Notes: a model not told the origin generated them from the sequence alone. Shown: positions 8,457 to 17,175, counted from the first letter of the stretch. The stretch: DNA of 64,000 nt from Rhodomicrobium sp. Az07 (GCF_018619475.1 NZ_JAHFZG010000001.1:248001-312000), one strand, 5' to 3'. Program-made: numbers and translations.

Positions 8457-8485
8457 AGCGTGTCTCATCAACGTCGCTCATAGCG
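8436..8485. repeat. 25-bp perfect tandem duplication over a start codon
   Basis: The 25 bases at 8436-8460 are repeated exactly at 8461-8485. The unit contains the ATG (minus strand, 8456) of the unknown gene, so a second ATG appears at 8481. Because 25 is not a multiple of three, translation from that copy runs out of frame and stops after about a dozen codons. Confidence 0.95.
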
Positions 8486-8526
8486 GTATCCTGAAAAATG
8501 GAAGGTTTTCGGTTGCCGAATCGTAA

Positions 8527-8558
8527 CGTTACGTGTAGTGCAAGCACTACACGTAACG
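8527..8558. promoter_or_regulatory. Near-perfect 32-bp palindrome in a divergent intergenic region
   Basis: CGTTACGTGTAGTGC (8527-8541) is followed after two bases by its exact reverse complement (8544-8558). It lies between the divergent winged-helix-like gene (starting near 8456) and the PP2C-like gene (starting at 8616), the right place for an operator. Arms of 15 bases with a two-base centre are better suited to a DNA-bound dimer than to an RNA terminator. The binding protein is unknown; autoregulation by the winged-helix-like protein is a reasonable guess. Confidence 0.65.
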
Positions 8559-8615
8559 AGTTTATTTGTGGATAAGTCCAAATCTTCTAAACCGCTCGGC
8601 AGGATTGGGGAACAC

Positions 8616-9443
8616 ATGCAGGCGCGCATTATCGAGACGTTCTGCGAAGGCAAGTTCTGCGATGCGCGTAACGAGGACAGAGTTTTCGCGGGCGAGCGCC
8701 ATATTGCCGTCGTCGACGGGTCGAGCGCGGCGCAGCCCATCGCAGGGCGGCCCGGCGGCATCGCGGCCGCCGAGGTCATTGTCGATGTGCTCGCCAGCTT
8801 GCCATCCGGCGCCACCGTCGACACATTCGAGCGGTCGGCGCAAAGGGCTCTCGCCGATCTTGCGCGCGCCCACGCGGTTGCCTCTCCCTATGCGGCCACG
8901 GTGGTTCTTTCGCTTGAGCGGGGCGAAATCTGGCGAATCGGCGACTGCCCTTTCGCAGTCGACGGCGTGTGGAACATTCCCGAGCACAATCCACACGAGC
9001 GCGCCTTCTTCAATTTCCGGCGGATGATGGTCTCGGGCTACGCTCGCGCCCACGGCGACAGACCGGCGTCGCCCGGTGTTTCCGCAAACAATCTCGAAGC
9101 CATCACCCGCGATTGGCTCGCGATGACGAAGCACTGGGTCAACGCCGACAGCGACGCCTTCGGTTTTGCCGCTCTCGACGAACGTCCCGCCCCCGACCGT
9201 TTCAAGGAAGTGTTTCCGCTTCCGCGCGACGCCCGCACAATTATCCTCGCGAGCGACGGCGCCGTCGTCTCGCGCCAGGGCCAAAGCGGTCCGCGCGACG
9301 TTTCCGCGATGCTCGAAGAAATCGAGGCCGTAAGGATCGCCGACCCTCTCTGCCTCGATGTCTTTCCCTACTGGCGCCGCTTCCTAGACGGCGCCCGCTT
9401 CCTCGACGACACCAGCTTCATTGCCGTCGAGCTTGTGGTCTAG
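8616..9443 (+). CDS. PP2C-like (PPM family) protein phosphatase domain protein
   Basis: A 275-residue protein with the order of acidic motifs expected of PPM phosphatases: RNEDRVFAG and AVVDGSSA near the N-terminus, a central RIGDCPF segment, LASDGAVVS near residue 213 and DDTSFIAVEL at the C-terminus. PPM enzymes dephosphorylate Ser/Thr residues using two Mn/Mg ions bound by these aspartates. ATG 8616 is chosen because the longer frame would start inside the 32-bp palindrome. Its last 60 bases overlap the convergent epimerase gene. Placement beside sugar-nucleotide genes suggests regulation of glycan synthesis, but no kinase partner is in sight. Confidence 0.65.
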   Translation: MQARIIETFCEGKFCDARNEDRVFAGERHIAVVDGSSAAQPIAGRPGGIAAAEVIVDVLASLPSGATVDTFERSAQRALADLARAHAVASPYAATVVLSLERGEIWRIGDCPFAVDGVWNIPEHNPHERAFFNFRRMMVSGYARAHGDRPASPGVSANNLEAITRDWLAMTKHWVNADSDAFGFAALDERPAPDRFKEVFPLPRDARTIILASDGAVVSRQGQSGPRDVSAMLEEIEAVRIADPLCLDVFPYWRRFLDGARFLDDTSFIAVELVV

Positions 9444-10496
9444 CCGCGCCGCCGCCTCGCTCGCGACCGATTGCTCGAACAGTTCGTGGTTCTGATCCAC
9501 CCAATCGACGAGCTGCTGGACGCCATCCTCCACGCCGATCTGCGGGGTCCAGCCGAGTTCGGTTTCGAGCTTGCGGATATCGCTCACATAGGCGCGCTGG
9601 TCGCCCGGCCGCCAGTCGTCGAACCTGAGCGGGATCTTTCTGCCGAGCTTGCGCTCGAGGACGGCGATCAAATCGAGCAGCGAAAGAATGTTCCGAGGGC
9701 CGCCGCCCACATTGAAGGCCTTGCCCGCAATCTTGTCCGGCGCCTGGATCGCGGCCTCGTACGCGCGCAGCAAGTCGTCGACGTGCAGCACATCGCGCAC
9801 CTGCCGCCCGTCGCCGTAGATCGTGATGTTTTTCTTTAGCCGCGCTGCAATGGAGAACCAGGCAACCCAGCCCTGATCCTCGACACCGAACTGCCGCGTC
9901 CCATAGATGCACGACTGCCGGAACGACGTCGCCGGTATCCCGTAGATGCGCGCAAAATCGAGCGTGTACTGGTCCGCCGCTCCCTTGGAGCAGCCGTAGG
10001 GCGACAGGAAATCGAGCGGCTCCGTTTCGGAGATGCCGAACGGGCGGTTTGTATAGCCGTAACGGCCGCCCGACAGATGCGTCCCGGCCGAAGCGATCTT
10101 CCCGTAGACCTTGTTCGTCGAGGCGAAGATGAAGACGGTCTCTGGCGAGAACCGGCGCACCGCATCGAGCACATTGAACGTCCCGAGGGCGTTCGCCATG
10201 AAGTCGGCGCGCGGGTCAGTGACCGAGGTCGTCACCGCCACCTGCGCGGCGAGATGGATCACGGCGTCGTAAGGCTTCGCCGAAACCACGCGGTCGACCG
10301 CCCTGCGATCGCAGACGTCAGCCCGCTCCAGATCGAAGGAGAAGCCGTCGCGCAGCCACTCCAGGTTCTTCTCGCTGCCTTCGCGGGAAAGATTGTCGAG
10401 AACCGTGACGTACCAGTTCCTGCTGCCGAAATAGCGGGCAGCATTGCAGCCGACGAAGCCTGCTCCCCCGGTGATCAAGACGTTTTTCGTGCGCAT
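9384..10496 (-). CDS. NAD-dependent sugar-nucleotide epimerase, CDP-paratose/tyvelose-2-epimerase-like
   Basis: A 370-residue extended short-chain dehydrogenase/reductase. The Rossmann motif is VLITGGAGFVGCNAARYF at the N-terminus; the catalytic region has FASTNKVYG and the YxxxK motif as SPYGCSKGAADQY. The overall pattern resembles the CDP-paratose 2-epimerase group acting on nucleotide-activated deoxyhexoses, but UDP-sugar substrates are possible. ATG 10496 is preferred because GGGGG precedes it and the NAD-binding motif then starts within ten residues. It runs opposite to its neighbours, overlaps the phosphatase gene tail to tail by 60 bases and is divergent from the next epimerase gene. 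Confidence 0.82.
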   Translation of the reverse strand: MRTKNVLITGGAGFVGCNAARYFGSRNWYVTVLDNLSREGSEKNLEWLRDGFSFDLERADVCDRRAVDRVVSAKPYDAVIHLAAQVAVTTSVTDPRADFMANALGTFNVLDAVRRFSPETVFIFASTNKVYGKIASAGTHLSGGRYGYTNRPFGISETEPLDFLSPYGCSKGAADQYTLDFARIYGIPATSFRQSCIYGTRQFGVEDQGWVAWFSIAARLKKNITIYGDGRQVRDVLHVDDLLRAYEAAIQAPDKIAGKAFNVGGGPRNILSLLDLIAVLERKLGRKIPLRFDDWRPGDQRAYVSDIRKLETELGWTPQIGVEDGVQQLVDWVDQNHELFEQSVASEAAARLDHKLDGNEAGVVEEAGAV

Positions 10497-10685
10497 ATGC
10501 CCCCCGTTGCCCGGCCCGCCAATATAAACCGCGACCGTTCGACCATAGCTGTGCCGCTTTAGTCCCGCCAATCAGAAAAACGGCACCTCGCCCGTGAGAT
10601 CTTCTTGCGGGGCCGAGTTGGAGCGCCGATCATGACGCCGGGCGGCGGGATGGCTCCTGCGGCGCGGTATGACGCGTGTACTCAA

Positions 10686-11678
10686 ATGCGGGGGCGAGCT
10701 TTGCATATCATTGTCACTGGTGGGGCCGGGTTCATCGGTACGCACCTCACCCGTCGGCTTCTCGACGAAGGTCACCGCGTTACCGTTATAGACAACGAGT
10801 TCAATTCCAGCCGGGTGAGCGTGCCCGAAGGCGCGCGGTTCCACTCCGGCGACGTCAGGCGGCCCGAAGACCTCGAACCGATTTTCGCGGAGGGCTGCGA
10901 CGCGGTCTGCCATCTGGCCGGTCAGGTCTCCATCATCCGCGCCTTCGAGAACCCGGTGGGCGATCTTCGCACCAATGTCGAGGGCACAGTCAACGTCGTG
11001 GAGATGTGCCTGAAGCACCGCGTATCGCGTCTTATCTATGCGAGTTCCATGACGGCCTATGGCGACACGCCCATCGTGCCGACGCCTGAGACGGAGTGCT
11101 GTCGCCCCGACAGCTATTACGGGATAACGAAGTTTGCCGCCGAGCGGTTCGTCCACGCAACCGCCGCGCGCCCCGATCTCGACTTCGCTTTTGACGTCAC
11201 GTCGTTCCGCATGTTCTCCGTCTTCGGTCCCGGTCAGGCTTGGGACAACCCCTATCAGGGCGTGCTCGGCATCTTTCTGGGCAGAATTCAGCGTGGCGAA
11301 CCGATCACGATTTTCGGGGACGGCGAGCAGACACGCGACTTCGTGTTCGTCGACGACATCGTCGATGCATGGGTTGGCGCCCTCGATAACGCGCAGGCGA
11401 CCGCTGGTAAGGTGTTCAACCTCGGCAGCGGCCGGTCGCACTCGATCAACGAATTGGCCGCGAAGGTTATCGCCGCGCACGGTTTGCCGGAAGGAGGATA
11501 CGACCTCCGCCACGCGCCGGGACGCCCCGGCGAACAGCGCCGGGTTCAAGCCGATATCCGGTTCGCGCGCGACACGTTCGGCTGGGAACCGAGGCGTAGC
11601 TTCGAGGATGGGCTAGCCTTGACCATGCAGTGGGCCGGCGGCAATAGAGGAAGCGACGGCCCGGCGGCCAGGCCGTAA
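10686..11678 (+). CDS. NAD-dependent epimerase/dehydratase, UDP-glucose 4-epimerase-like
   Basis: A 330-residue extended SDR enzyme: IIVTGGAGFIGTHLTRRL nucleotide-binding motif, ASSMTAYGD with the catalytic Ser/Thr, YYGITK for the Tyr-Lys pair, and the C-terminal substrate-binding lobe (VFNLGSGRS). Family members interconvert UDP-hexoses (GalE, WbpP type); the exact sugar cannot be told from sequence alone. ATG 10686 places the Rossmann motif correctly; a longer frame from 10605 adds an unlikely leader. It ends ten bases before the first glycosyltransferase-like gene, with AAGGGG between them, so it probably leads an operon that runs to 16.4 kb. Confidence 0.85.
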   Translation: MRGRALHIIVTGGAGFIGTHLTRRLLDEGHRVTVIDNEFNSSRVSVPEGARFHSGDVRRPEDLEPIFAEGCDAVCHLAGQVSIIRAFENPVGDLRTNVEGTVNVVEMCLKHRVSRLIYASSMTAYGDTPIVPTPETECCRPDSYYGITKFAAERFVHATAARPDLDFAFDVTSFRMFSVFGPGQAWDNPYQGVLGIFLGRIQRGEPITIFGDGEQTRDFVFVDDIVDAWVGALDNAQATAGKVFNLGSGRSHSINELAAKVIAAHGLPEGGYDLRHAPGRPGEQRRVQADIRFARDTFGWEPRRSFEDGLALTMQWAGGNRGSDGPAARP

Positions 11679-11688
11679 GGGGATAGAA

Positions 11689-12807
11689 ATGAAGATCGTC
11701 CTTGTCGGCTCCGTCGACCCCTGGACCCGCAGTGTCGCCACCGTTCATCGTTACGTGGCATTGGGTCCGACGCTCGGTCACGACGTCGCCCTTTACGGCC
11801 ATCCGAATCCCGAGCTTCCCGATCTCAAGACGACGCTCGACACGGACGACGCCGACCTCGTCGTCTTCCTCGTGCAGGTTCCCCGCGATATTCCCGACAT
11901 GCCGGGCCTTGCCCGCATGATGGATCGCATCCCGCGTGAAAAGCGCGTGGTGCTCGATCTCTGGGGCCGCTTCAACGAAACGATCCGCATCGACCACGAC
12001 TTCAATCACCTGGAAAAATTCGACGGCCATCCCTCCTGGGAGTGGATCGAGGCGATTTCGGCGCTCGGCGGCGTTGTCCTGCAACCGACGCTCAAACCGC
12101 GCCGCCCCGATGTCGGCTCGTTCCTGTTCCACGGCTTCGACCGAAACGCCGTCGCCCGTCCCTGCGAATCGGCCGAGGAAGCCGCCGCCCGCTGGAAGTC
12201 CGCCGACCGCGCGGCGCGTCCTTATGGCGCCGTCTACGTTGGCAGCAACTGGCAGCGCTGGTCGCAGGTGCGGCCGTTCCTCGAACATTATCGCGCCGTC
12301 GCGGACAAGGTCGGTCAGATCTGCCTCGCCGGATGGGACTGGACGGAGCGCCCCGGCTGGGCGGTCGAGCTGGGGCTTCTCGGCGTCGACACCGACCCGG
12401 ACCTTCTTGCAGACCTCCGCGTCGAGGTTCGGATGGGGATCCGCTTCGACCGTGTTGTGCCGCTGCTCGCACAGGGCCGCTTCGCCCCGGTCTTCCACCG
12501 CCCGCTCTTCAGCGAGCTTGGACTGGTTACGAACCGCACGTTCGAGACCTTCCTCGCAGACACGGTTCCCGTGCTGATGCTGCCGAAAGCCTTCGTCGAG
12601 GAAATTTTTGGCGCTGCCGCGCTTAAACTTGTCCCGAAGGAGGGCGTCGCGCGCCATCTCGAAGAGCTTCTCGACGATCCCGTCGCGACCTGGGACGCCG
12701 TCCTGAAGACCCGCCAACATCTCGCAAGGCATCATTCATTCGAACGGCGCTTCGCGGAGCTGGAGGCGCTGACCGCCGCGCCTGAGGCACTGAAAGCGGC
12801 GTCATGA
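11689..12807 (+). CDS. Glycosyltransferase-like protein, first of a tandem trio (CgeB/GT-B-like)
   Basis: A 372-residue protein that begins MKIVLVGSV and has the layout of a GT-B-like sugar transferase: an N-terminal Rossmann-like half with PREKRVVLDLWG, a central YVGSNWQRWSQV motif and a C-terminal NRTFETFLADTVPVLML motif. The same three blocks recur in the two genes that follow, marking a family that arose by duplication. Likely role is adding a sugar to a surface polysaccharide from a UDP- or other nucleotide-linked donor; donor and acceptor are unknown. It has AAGGGG before the ATG, and its stop overlaps the next start as ATGA. Confidence 0.65.
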   Translation: MKIVLVGSVDPWTRSVATVHRYVALGPTLGHDVALYGHPNPELPDLKTTLDTDDADLVVFLVQVPRDIPDMPGLARMMDRIPREKRVVLDLWGRFNETIRIDHDFNHLEKFDGHPSWEWIEAISALGGVVLQPTLKPRRPDVGSFLFHGFDRNAVARPCESAEEAAARWKSADRAARPYGAVYVGSNWQRWSQVRPFLEHYRAVADKVGQICLAGWDWTERPGWAVELGLLGVDTDPDLLADLRVEVRMGIRFDRVVPLLAQGRFAPVFHRPLFSELGLVTNRTFETFLADTVPVLMLPKAFVEEIFGAAALKLVPKEGVARHLEELLDDPVATWDAVLKTRQHLARHHSFERRFAELEALTAAPEALKAAS

Positions 12808-13904
12808 AAATCCTGTTCGTGATGAAGACCAGGGGTAATGCGGGCAGCACGCACGCGGTGGCGAATTACATCCGCCTCGCCCCTGGCTTTGGCCACACGG
12901 TGGCTATTTTCGGCTCGCCGATCTGGTACATCCCTGAACTCAAGTTCTCGATGGATATCGAGGATTTCGATCGCGTCGTCTACCTGTTCGAGACGGAACT
13001 CTACCGGATACCGCCGCTACAGCAGGCGATCATGCTGGGGCGCTTCCCGCGCGAGCGGCGGCTCATCGTGGATACCGACGGTCTCTACAACGACCTGATC
13101 CAACTCGACGGCTACGATCATAACCACCGAAGCGAAGCCGACCGCCAGTCATGGATCGCCCATATGGATGCGCTCGGCGACCGCGTCGTCCAGACGCTGC
13201 TGCACAAGCCGCAATTCGCTAAGGCGAGCGCGCTCCCCTTCTTCGGTTACGATCCATCGCTCGAAGTCGATGCCGCCGCGAGTCCGGCGAAGCAGTGGGA
13301 CGTGCTCCATGTCGGCCACAACTGGTGGCGCTGGCGCGAGGTGGAGAGCGAGCTTCTTCCCGCGTTCGCAAACATTCGCGACCGCGTCGGCCGGATCGGC
13401 TTTCTCGGACTGTGGTGGGATGCGCCCCCGGAGGAAGGTCCCTCGGTGAACCCCTCCGACGCCTTCATCGCCGACCCTTATGCCTTCAGGCGGCTTCGCA
13501 TCGAAACGCCGCCAGCGGTCAACTATAACGATGTCATCGCGACGATGAGCACGGCGCGCATCAACATTCTGACGCAGCGTCCGCTCCTGCGCCATCTCAG
13601 ACACCTGACGCTGAAATATTTCGAGGTGTTTTGCGCCGACACGATCCCGCTTCTGATGCTCGACGACGACCACGCGGAGGAGGTCTACGGCCCCGCCGCG
13701 CGCGAACTGACGCTCCCCGGTCGCGCGGCAGAGAAGATCCTCGACGCCCTCGAAAACGAGGAGAAATATCGCGCGATCGTCGCCGACGTCCGCGCCCACT
13801 TGCGGGCTCGCCATCGCTACGAGGCGCGCGCACGCGAGTTGTTCGAAGCGCTCGACTGCGGGTCCGCGCCGCCTCCCAGCATGACGCCGGAGAGGCGCAC
13901 ATGA
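12804..13904 (+). CDS. Glycosyltransferase-like protein, second of the tandem trio
   Basis: A 366-residue paralogue of its neighbours, starting MKILFVMKTRGNAGSTHA, an N-terminal pattern close to glycogen-synthase-type GT-B enzymes. Shared blocks are PRERRLIVDTDGLYND (about 92-107), LHVGHNWWRWREVE (about 169-182) and CADTIPLLML (about 276). Both ends use four-base ATGA overlaps (12804-12807 and 13901-13904), so the trio is translationally coupled. No signal peptide or transmembrane helix is visible, placing it in the cytoplasm or at the inner face of the membrane. Function as a glycosyltransferase is inferred from fold-like motifs and context. Confidence 0.65.
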   Translation: MKILFVMKTRGNAGSTHAVANYIRLAPGFGHTVAIFGSPIWYIPELKFSMDIEDFDRVVYLFETELYRIPPLQQAIMLGRFPRERRLIVDTDGLYNDLIQLDGYDHNHRSEADRQSWIAHMDALGDRVVQTLLHKPQFAKASALPFFGYDPSLEVDAAASPAKQWDVLHVGHNWWRWREVESELLPAFANIRDRVGRIGFLGLWWDAPPEEGPSVNPSDAFIADPYAFRRLRIETPPAVNYNDVIATMSTARINILTQRPLLRHLRHLTLKYFEVFCADTIPLLMLDDDHAEEVYGPAARELTLPGRAAEKILDALENEEKYRAIVADVRAHLRARHRYEARARELFEALDCGSAPPPSMTPERRT

Positions 13905-14956
13905 AAATCGTCTTCGTCTATTGGGGATACGAAAATGCAGGCTCGATGCTCGACCTGCGCGGCTATACGCGCGCGGCGAAAGCGATGGGCCACGAAGCGC
14001 ATGTCTACGGCCCGCGCGATTGGGCATCCGGCCTCGATTACTCGAAGAGCCTCTCGGGCGCCGACGCTGTCGTCTTCGTCGTCGAATGGACGACAGCCCT
14101 TCAGTTCGGCGACAATCTCGACTGGCTCCGACTTCTTGATTCTGTCCCCCGCGAGCGGCGTCTCATCATCGATTGCGACGGCCATTACAATGAGCCGATC
14201 TGGTTCATGGGCGACTACAACCACCGTTCCCTGCAAAGCAGCGCCGAGTGGATCGATTTCTGCGACAGCCTCTCCGACAAGATCTTCCAGCCAACCTGCC
14301 GCCCGCGCCGGAAGAACGTCCGGCCGTTCCTCTTCCATATCTACGATCCGGGTTGGGAGTCGCCGATCGCGACCGGCCGCAAAAAGCCGTTCGACATGAT
14401 CTATGTCGGCCATACCAAGCATCGCTGGCGCGGCATGTTCAAGGTGTTCAAGGCCATCGAAAAGGTCCGCGACAAGGTCGGCCGCGTCGGACTCGTCGGC
14501 GAGGGCTGGGGCGACGTCATCGACTGGATGGAGCAGGGCGAGGCCAAGGCAAAGCACTATGTCGACCGTGCCTACATGCAAGCCCATCGCTTCGAGGGCC
14601 TGCCTGCCGTCCCGTTCAATGAGGTCGCCGCCACGATTGAGAAGGGTGTGTTCAACCCTGTCGTCTACCGCCCGGTGTTCGAGCAACTCGGCTTTGTCAC
14701 GTGCCGCACCTTCGAGACGCCGGCCTCGGGAACGATTCCGCTGCTCCTGCTCAATCGCGACTACGTCGTCGATGTTTTCGGCGAAAGGGCCACGGAGCTG
14801 ATGATCAGTGGCGAAGAGGACAGCGACAAGATCCTCGACGTCCTCGACCGCCCGCACCACTACGCCGAAATTGTGATGGAGATCCGCAAGGACTTTCGCG
14901 AGCGCCACAGCCCGGAGGCGCGCCTGCGCGAACTCATCGGCTACATCCGGGAATAG
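13901..14956 (+). CDS. Glycosyltransferase-like protein, third of the tandem trio
   Basis: A 351-residue paralogue starting MKIVFVYWGYENAGSMLDL. It repeats the family blocks as PRERRLIIDCDGHYNE, MIYVGHTKHRWRGMF and CRTFETPASGTIPLLLL. The ATG at 13901 overlaps the preceding stop and agrees with the starts of its two relatives; a frame extending back to 13631 lies within the second gene and is not used. Downstream, the GH39-like gene begins eight bases after the stop. Similar length, identical order of motifs and low overall identity suggest old duplications that now serve different linkages, which is inference. Confidence 0.65.
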   Translation: MKIVFVYWGYENAGSMLDLRGYTRAAKAMGHEAHVYGPRDWASGLDYSKSLSGADAVVFVVEWTTALQFGDNLDWLRLLDSVPRERRLIIDCDGHYNEPIWFMGDYNHRSLQSSAEWIDFCDSLSDKIFQPTCRPRRKNVRPFLFHIYDPGWESPIATGRKKPFDMIYVGHTKHRWRGMFKVFKAIEKVRDKVGRVGLVGEGWGDVIDWMEQGEAKAKHYVDRAYMQAHRFEGLPAVPFNEVAATIEKGVFNPVVYRPVFEQLGFVTCRTFETPASGTIPLLLLNRDYVVDVFGERATELMISGEEDSDKILDVLDRPHHYAEIVMEIRKDFRERHSPEARLRELIGYIRE

Positions 14957-14963
14957 GGGATCG

Positions 14964-16358
14964 ATGGCCGCCGCGAAAACGATATCTCCGGGTTCGAACC
15001 CGCCTGCGGTCGCCTCGGCGATTTCGCCCGGTTGGCATCTGAACCGGCTGCGCTACGGCTTCAACGAGATCGACGGATGGCCGGGCTTCGCCTTCAGCGA
15101 CAACCGCCACGAGATCTACCGCCGCCTGCGGCTGATGAACACCGAGGTCGTGCGTCTCTTTGTCTTCGACAAGCCGGTGCCGTGTCCGTTCAAGAACTGG
15201 CGCTGCTTTGCCGCCGTTGTCGATGGCGTGCTTGCCTCAGGCGCCAAGCCGATGATCACATTCGCGAAGTTCGAGCCGCCCTACGACTCGTCCCGCCAGA
15301 TCGAGCGCTTCGTGAGCCGCGTCAGGGAAGTCGTCTGGTGCTGCCTCGATTCGTGGGGCGGCGATGAGGTCAAGGACTGGCAGTGGTGCGTCTGGAATGA
15401 GCCGAATAACCCGGACGTCGGAGGCAATCTCTCCTACCCGGACTACCTGCGGATCTACCGGGCCGTCGCCGAGGCAGTCTTCGAGCTTGTCGCTCCCCAC
15501 GTCGGCGGGGCGCGCGTGAAGATCGGCGGGCCTTCCATCGACGGCACGCAGCGCGCTTACTGGCTCGACTGGATCGCGCGGCTTCTCGACGACGTCGGCG
15601 ACGACAGGCTCGCCTTCGTCAACTGGCATATGTACGCCGACTGGCGACCCGCCGCCCCCGCGGAAACCGTCTCCGTGAAGCTCGTCGACGACCCGCCTTC
15701 GCCAAACGGACCGGTGTTCGAGGCGCTCACCATGGCCTGCACGCCGCAATATGAGGCCCGCGCTCGTTCCGTCGCCCGCCTCATCGGAAATCGCGACATC
15801 TCGAATGTGTGCGGGGAACTCAACACCATCGCGCACCATGAACGCGTCTTTACCGGCGACCTCAACCGCAACGTCTTCGGCGCCGCCTACTATGCCTCGG
15901 CGATCCTCAATCTGATGCGCGGCGGCGCGGATCTTGAGATGCGCTGGACGGCGACATCCAAGCACTGGAACGGACGCGAGGACGCCTACGGCCTGATGAG
16001 CAAGGACGGCGTCCCGACGCCTCCGGCGCTCGCGAAGCAGATTCTGGCCCAGCACGTTCGCCGTGGCGACATGATCCGTTTCCCCGATCCGGATCCCGCG
16101 CTTTCCGGGATCGACGCGGTGATCGCCAGGGACACGAGCGGGCGATTGAGCGCCGTCCTTGTCAACACCCTGCCGCAAGTGCATACGATCGAACCGGCAT
16201 CCCTCGGCTCTGGTCTCGAAGGCTGCGGCGACCTTTTGCGGCTTGACAGCAGCACATGCGGCGCCGTCGTTCGCGAGGCGGTCGCGCCCGCGATCCGTAT
16301 CGAAGGCTGCGGGCTCGTGGTTGTGAGCGAAGATGCCCGCGCGACTGTGATCGACTGA
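14964..16358 (+). CDS. Glycoside hydrolase, clan A, GH39-like
   Basis: A 464-residue protein with a TIM-barrel hydrolase pattern. WCVWNEPNNPD near residue 145 supplies the general acid/base Glu typical of clan GH-A, and NVCGELNT near residue 285 is a candidate nucleophile Glu. FVNWHMYADW and WTATSKHWNGR are further barrel-strand ends; a beta-sandwich tail follows. GH39 members are beta-xylosidases or iduronidases, and similar proteins occur in bacterial exopolysaccharide clusters (PslG type) where they trim or release the polymer. No signal peptide is evident, which is odd for a polymer-acting enzyme. GGGGATCG precedes the ATG; it is in operon with the trio. Confidence 0.72.
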   Translation: MAAAKTISPGSNPPAVASAISPGWHLNRLRYGFNEIDGWPGFAFSDNRHEIYRRLRLMNTEVVRLFVFDKPVPCPFKNWRCFAAVVDGVLASGAKPMITFAKFEPPYDSSRQIERFVSRVREVVWCCLDSWGGDEVKDWQWCVWNEPNNPDVGGNLSYPDYLRIYRAVAEAVFELVAPHVGGARVKIGGPSIDGTQRAYWLDWIARLLDDVGDDRLAFVNWHMYADWRPAAPAETVSVKLVDDPPSPNGPVFEALTMACTPQYEARARSVARLIGNRDISNVCGELNTIAHHERVFTGDLNRNVFGAAYYASAILNLMRGGADLEMRWTATSKHWNGREDAYGLMSKDGVPTPPALAKQILAQHVRRGDMIRFPDPDPALSGIDAVIARDTSGRLSAVLVNTLPQVHTIEPASLGSGLEGCGDLLRLDSSTCGAVVREAVAPAIRIEGCGLVVVSEDARATVID

Positions 16359-16443
16359 ACGAAGCGAACGGTTGTTTTTATGATGAGGTTGCCGCCGGCG
16401 CATGATCAGATGCGGGCCGGCAGGCGTCTGAGGGAGTGGGCAC

Positions 16444-17004
16444 TTGGATAAAGCACTTGGCTGGATCGGCGAGATCTTCCAGACCTTGATGAAGCTGTTG
16501 CCGTGGCTTGTCATCGTCCCGGCGACGCATGAGGGCGTTGCCTTCGTCCGCGGCCGCCATGTGAGAAAGTGGGGGCCGGGACTTCACTGGTACTGGCCGG
16601 TGGCGACGCAGTACAAGACCATCGCAGTCGTTCGGCAGACGCAGCTCATCCAGTCCAAGGTGGTGATGACGAAGGACAAGCAGACCGTAATCGCGGGGGC
16701 GCTGGTCACATATTTTGTCGACGATGTCGTCTCCGCGCTCGCCAAGATCGCCGACCTCGCGTCCGACGTGATGGAGCGATCCCAGGGCGCGATCTACGAG
16801 GCCATCGGCAAGCACACGCTGGAAGAGATCCAGTCAAATCGCGGCGCTTTCCGCGAAATCCTGACCGAACGCGTCGGCGAGTCTCTTAACGGCTACGGCG
16901 TGCAGATCATCCAGGTCCAGCTCACCGAGTTCGCGCCCGCCCGCGCGCTTGCGATCAACACGCGCGGCGCCATCGGGCACCACGCGATGTGGACCGGATT
17001 CTGA
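16444..17004 (+). CDS. Short SPFH/band 7 domain protein
   Basis: A 186-residue protein with one N-terminal hydrophobic segment and a band 7 core (VPATHEGVAFVRGRHVRKWGP, then ILTERVGESLNGYGVQI). SPFH proteins assemble into membrane rings or scaffolds linked to membrane microdomains and proteolysis. The product stops shortly after the core, so the long coiled coil of stomatins and flotillins is missing; this may be a reduced or truncated member. The start is TTG at 16444, with AGGGAG at 16431-16436. It closes the polysaccharide operon, 85 bases after the GH39-like gene. Confidence 0.72.
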   Translation: MDKALGWIGEIFQTLMKLLPWLVIVPATHEGVAFVRGRHVRKWGPGLHWYWPVATQYKTIAVVRQTQLIQSKVVMTKDKQTVIAGALVTYFVDDVVSALAKIADLASDVMERSQGAIYEAIGKHTLEEIQSNRGAFREILTERVGESLNGYGVQIIQVQLTEFAPARALAINTRGAIGHHAMWTGF

Positions 17005-17175
17005 CGGCGGTGGCGCGCCTGAGTTGAGTGTTGCGGTGCCCGTTCGGATCGTCTCCTGCCGTGCGACGCGCCGGTGCTCCTTGATCTTCGTCCGTTTCAG
17101 GTCGGGCGAAGCCTTGTTTGATCTGGCGGCGCGGCGCCCTTTTTACATAAGGCACGGTTCTTTGAGGTTTATACT

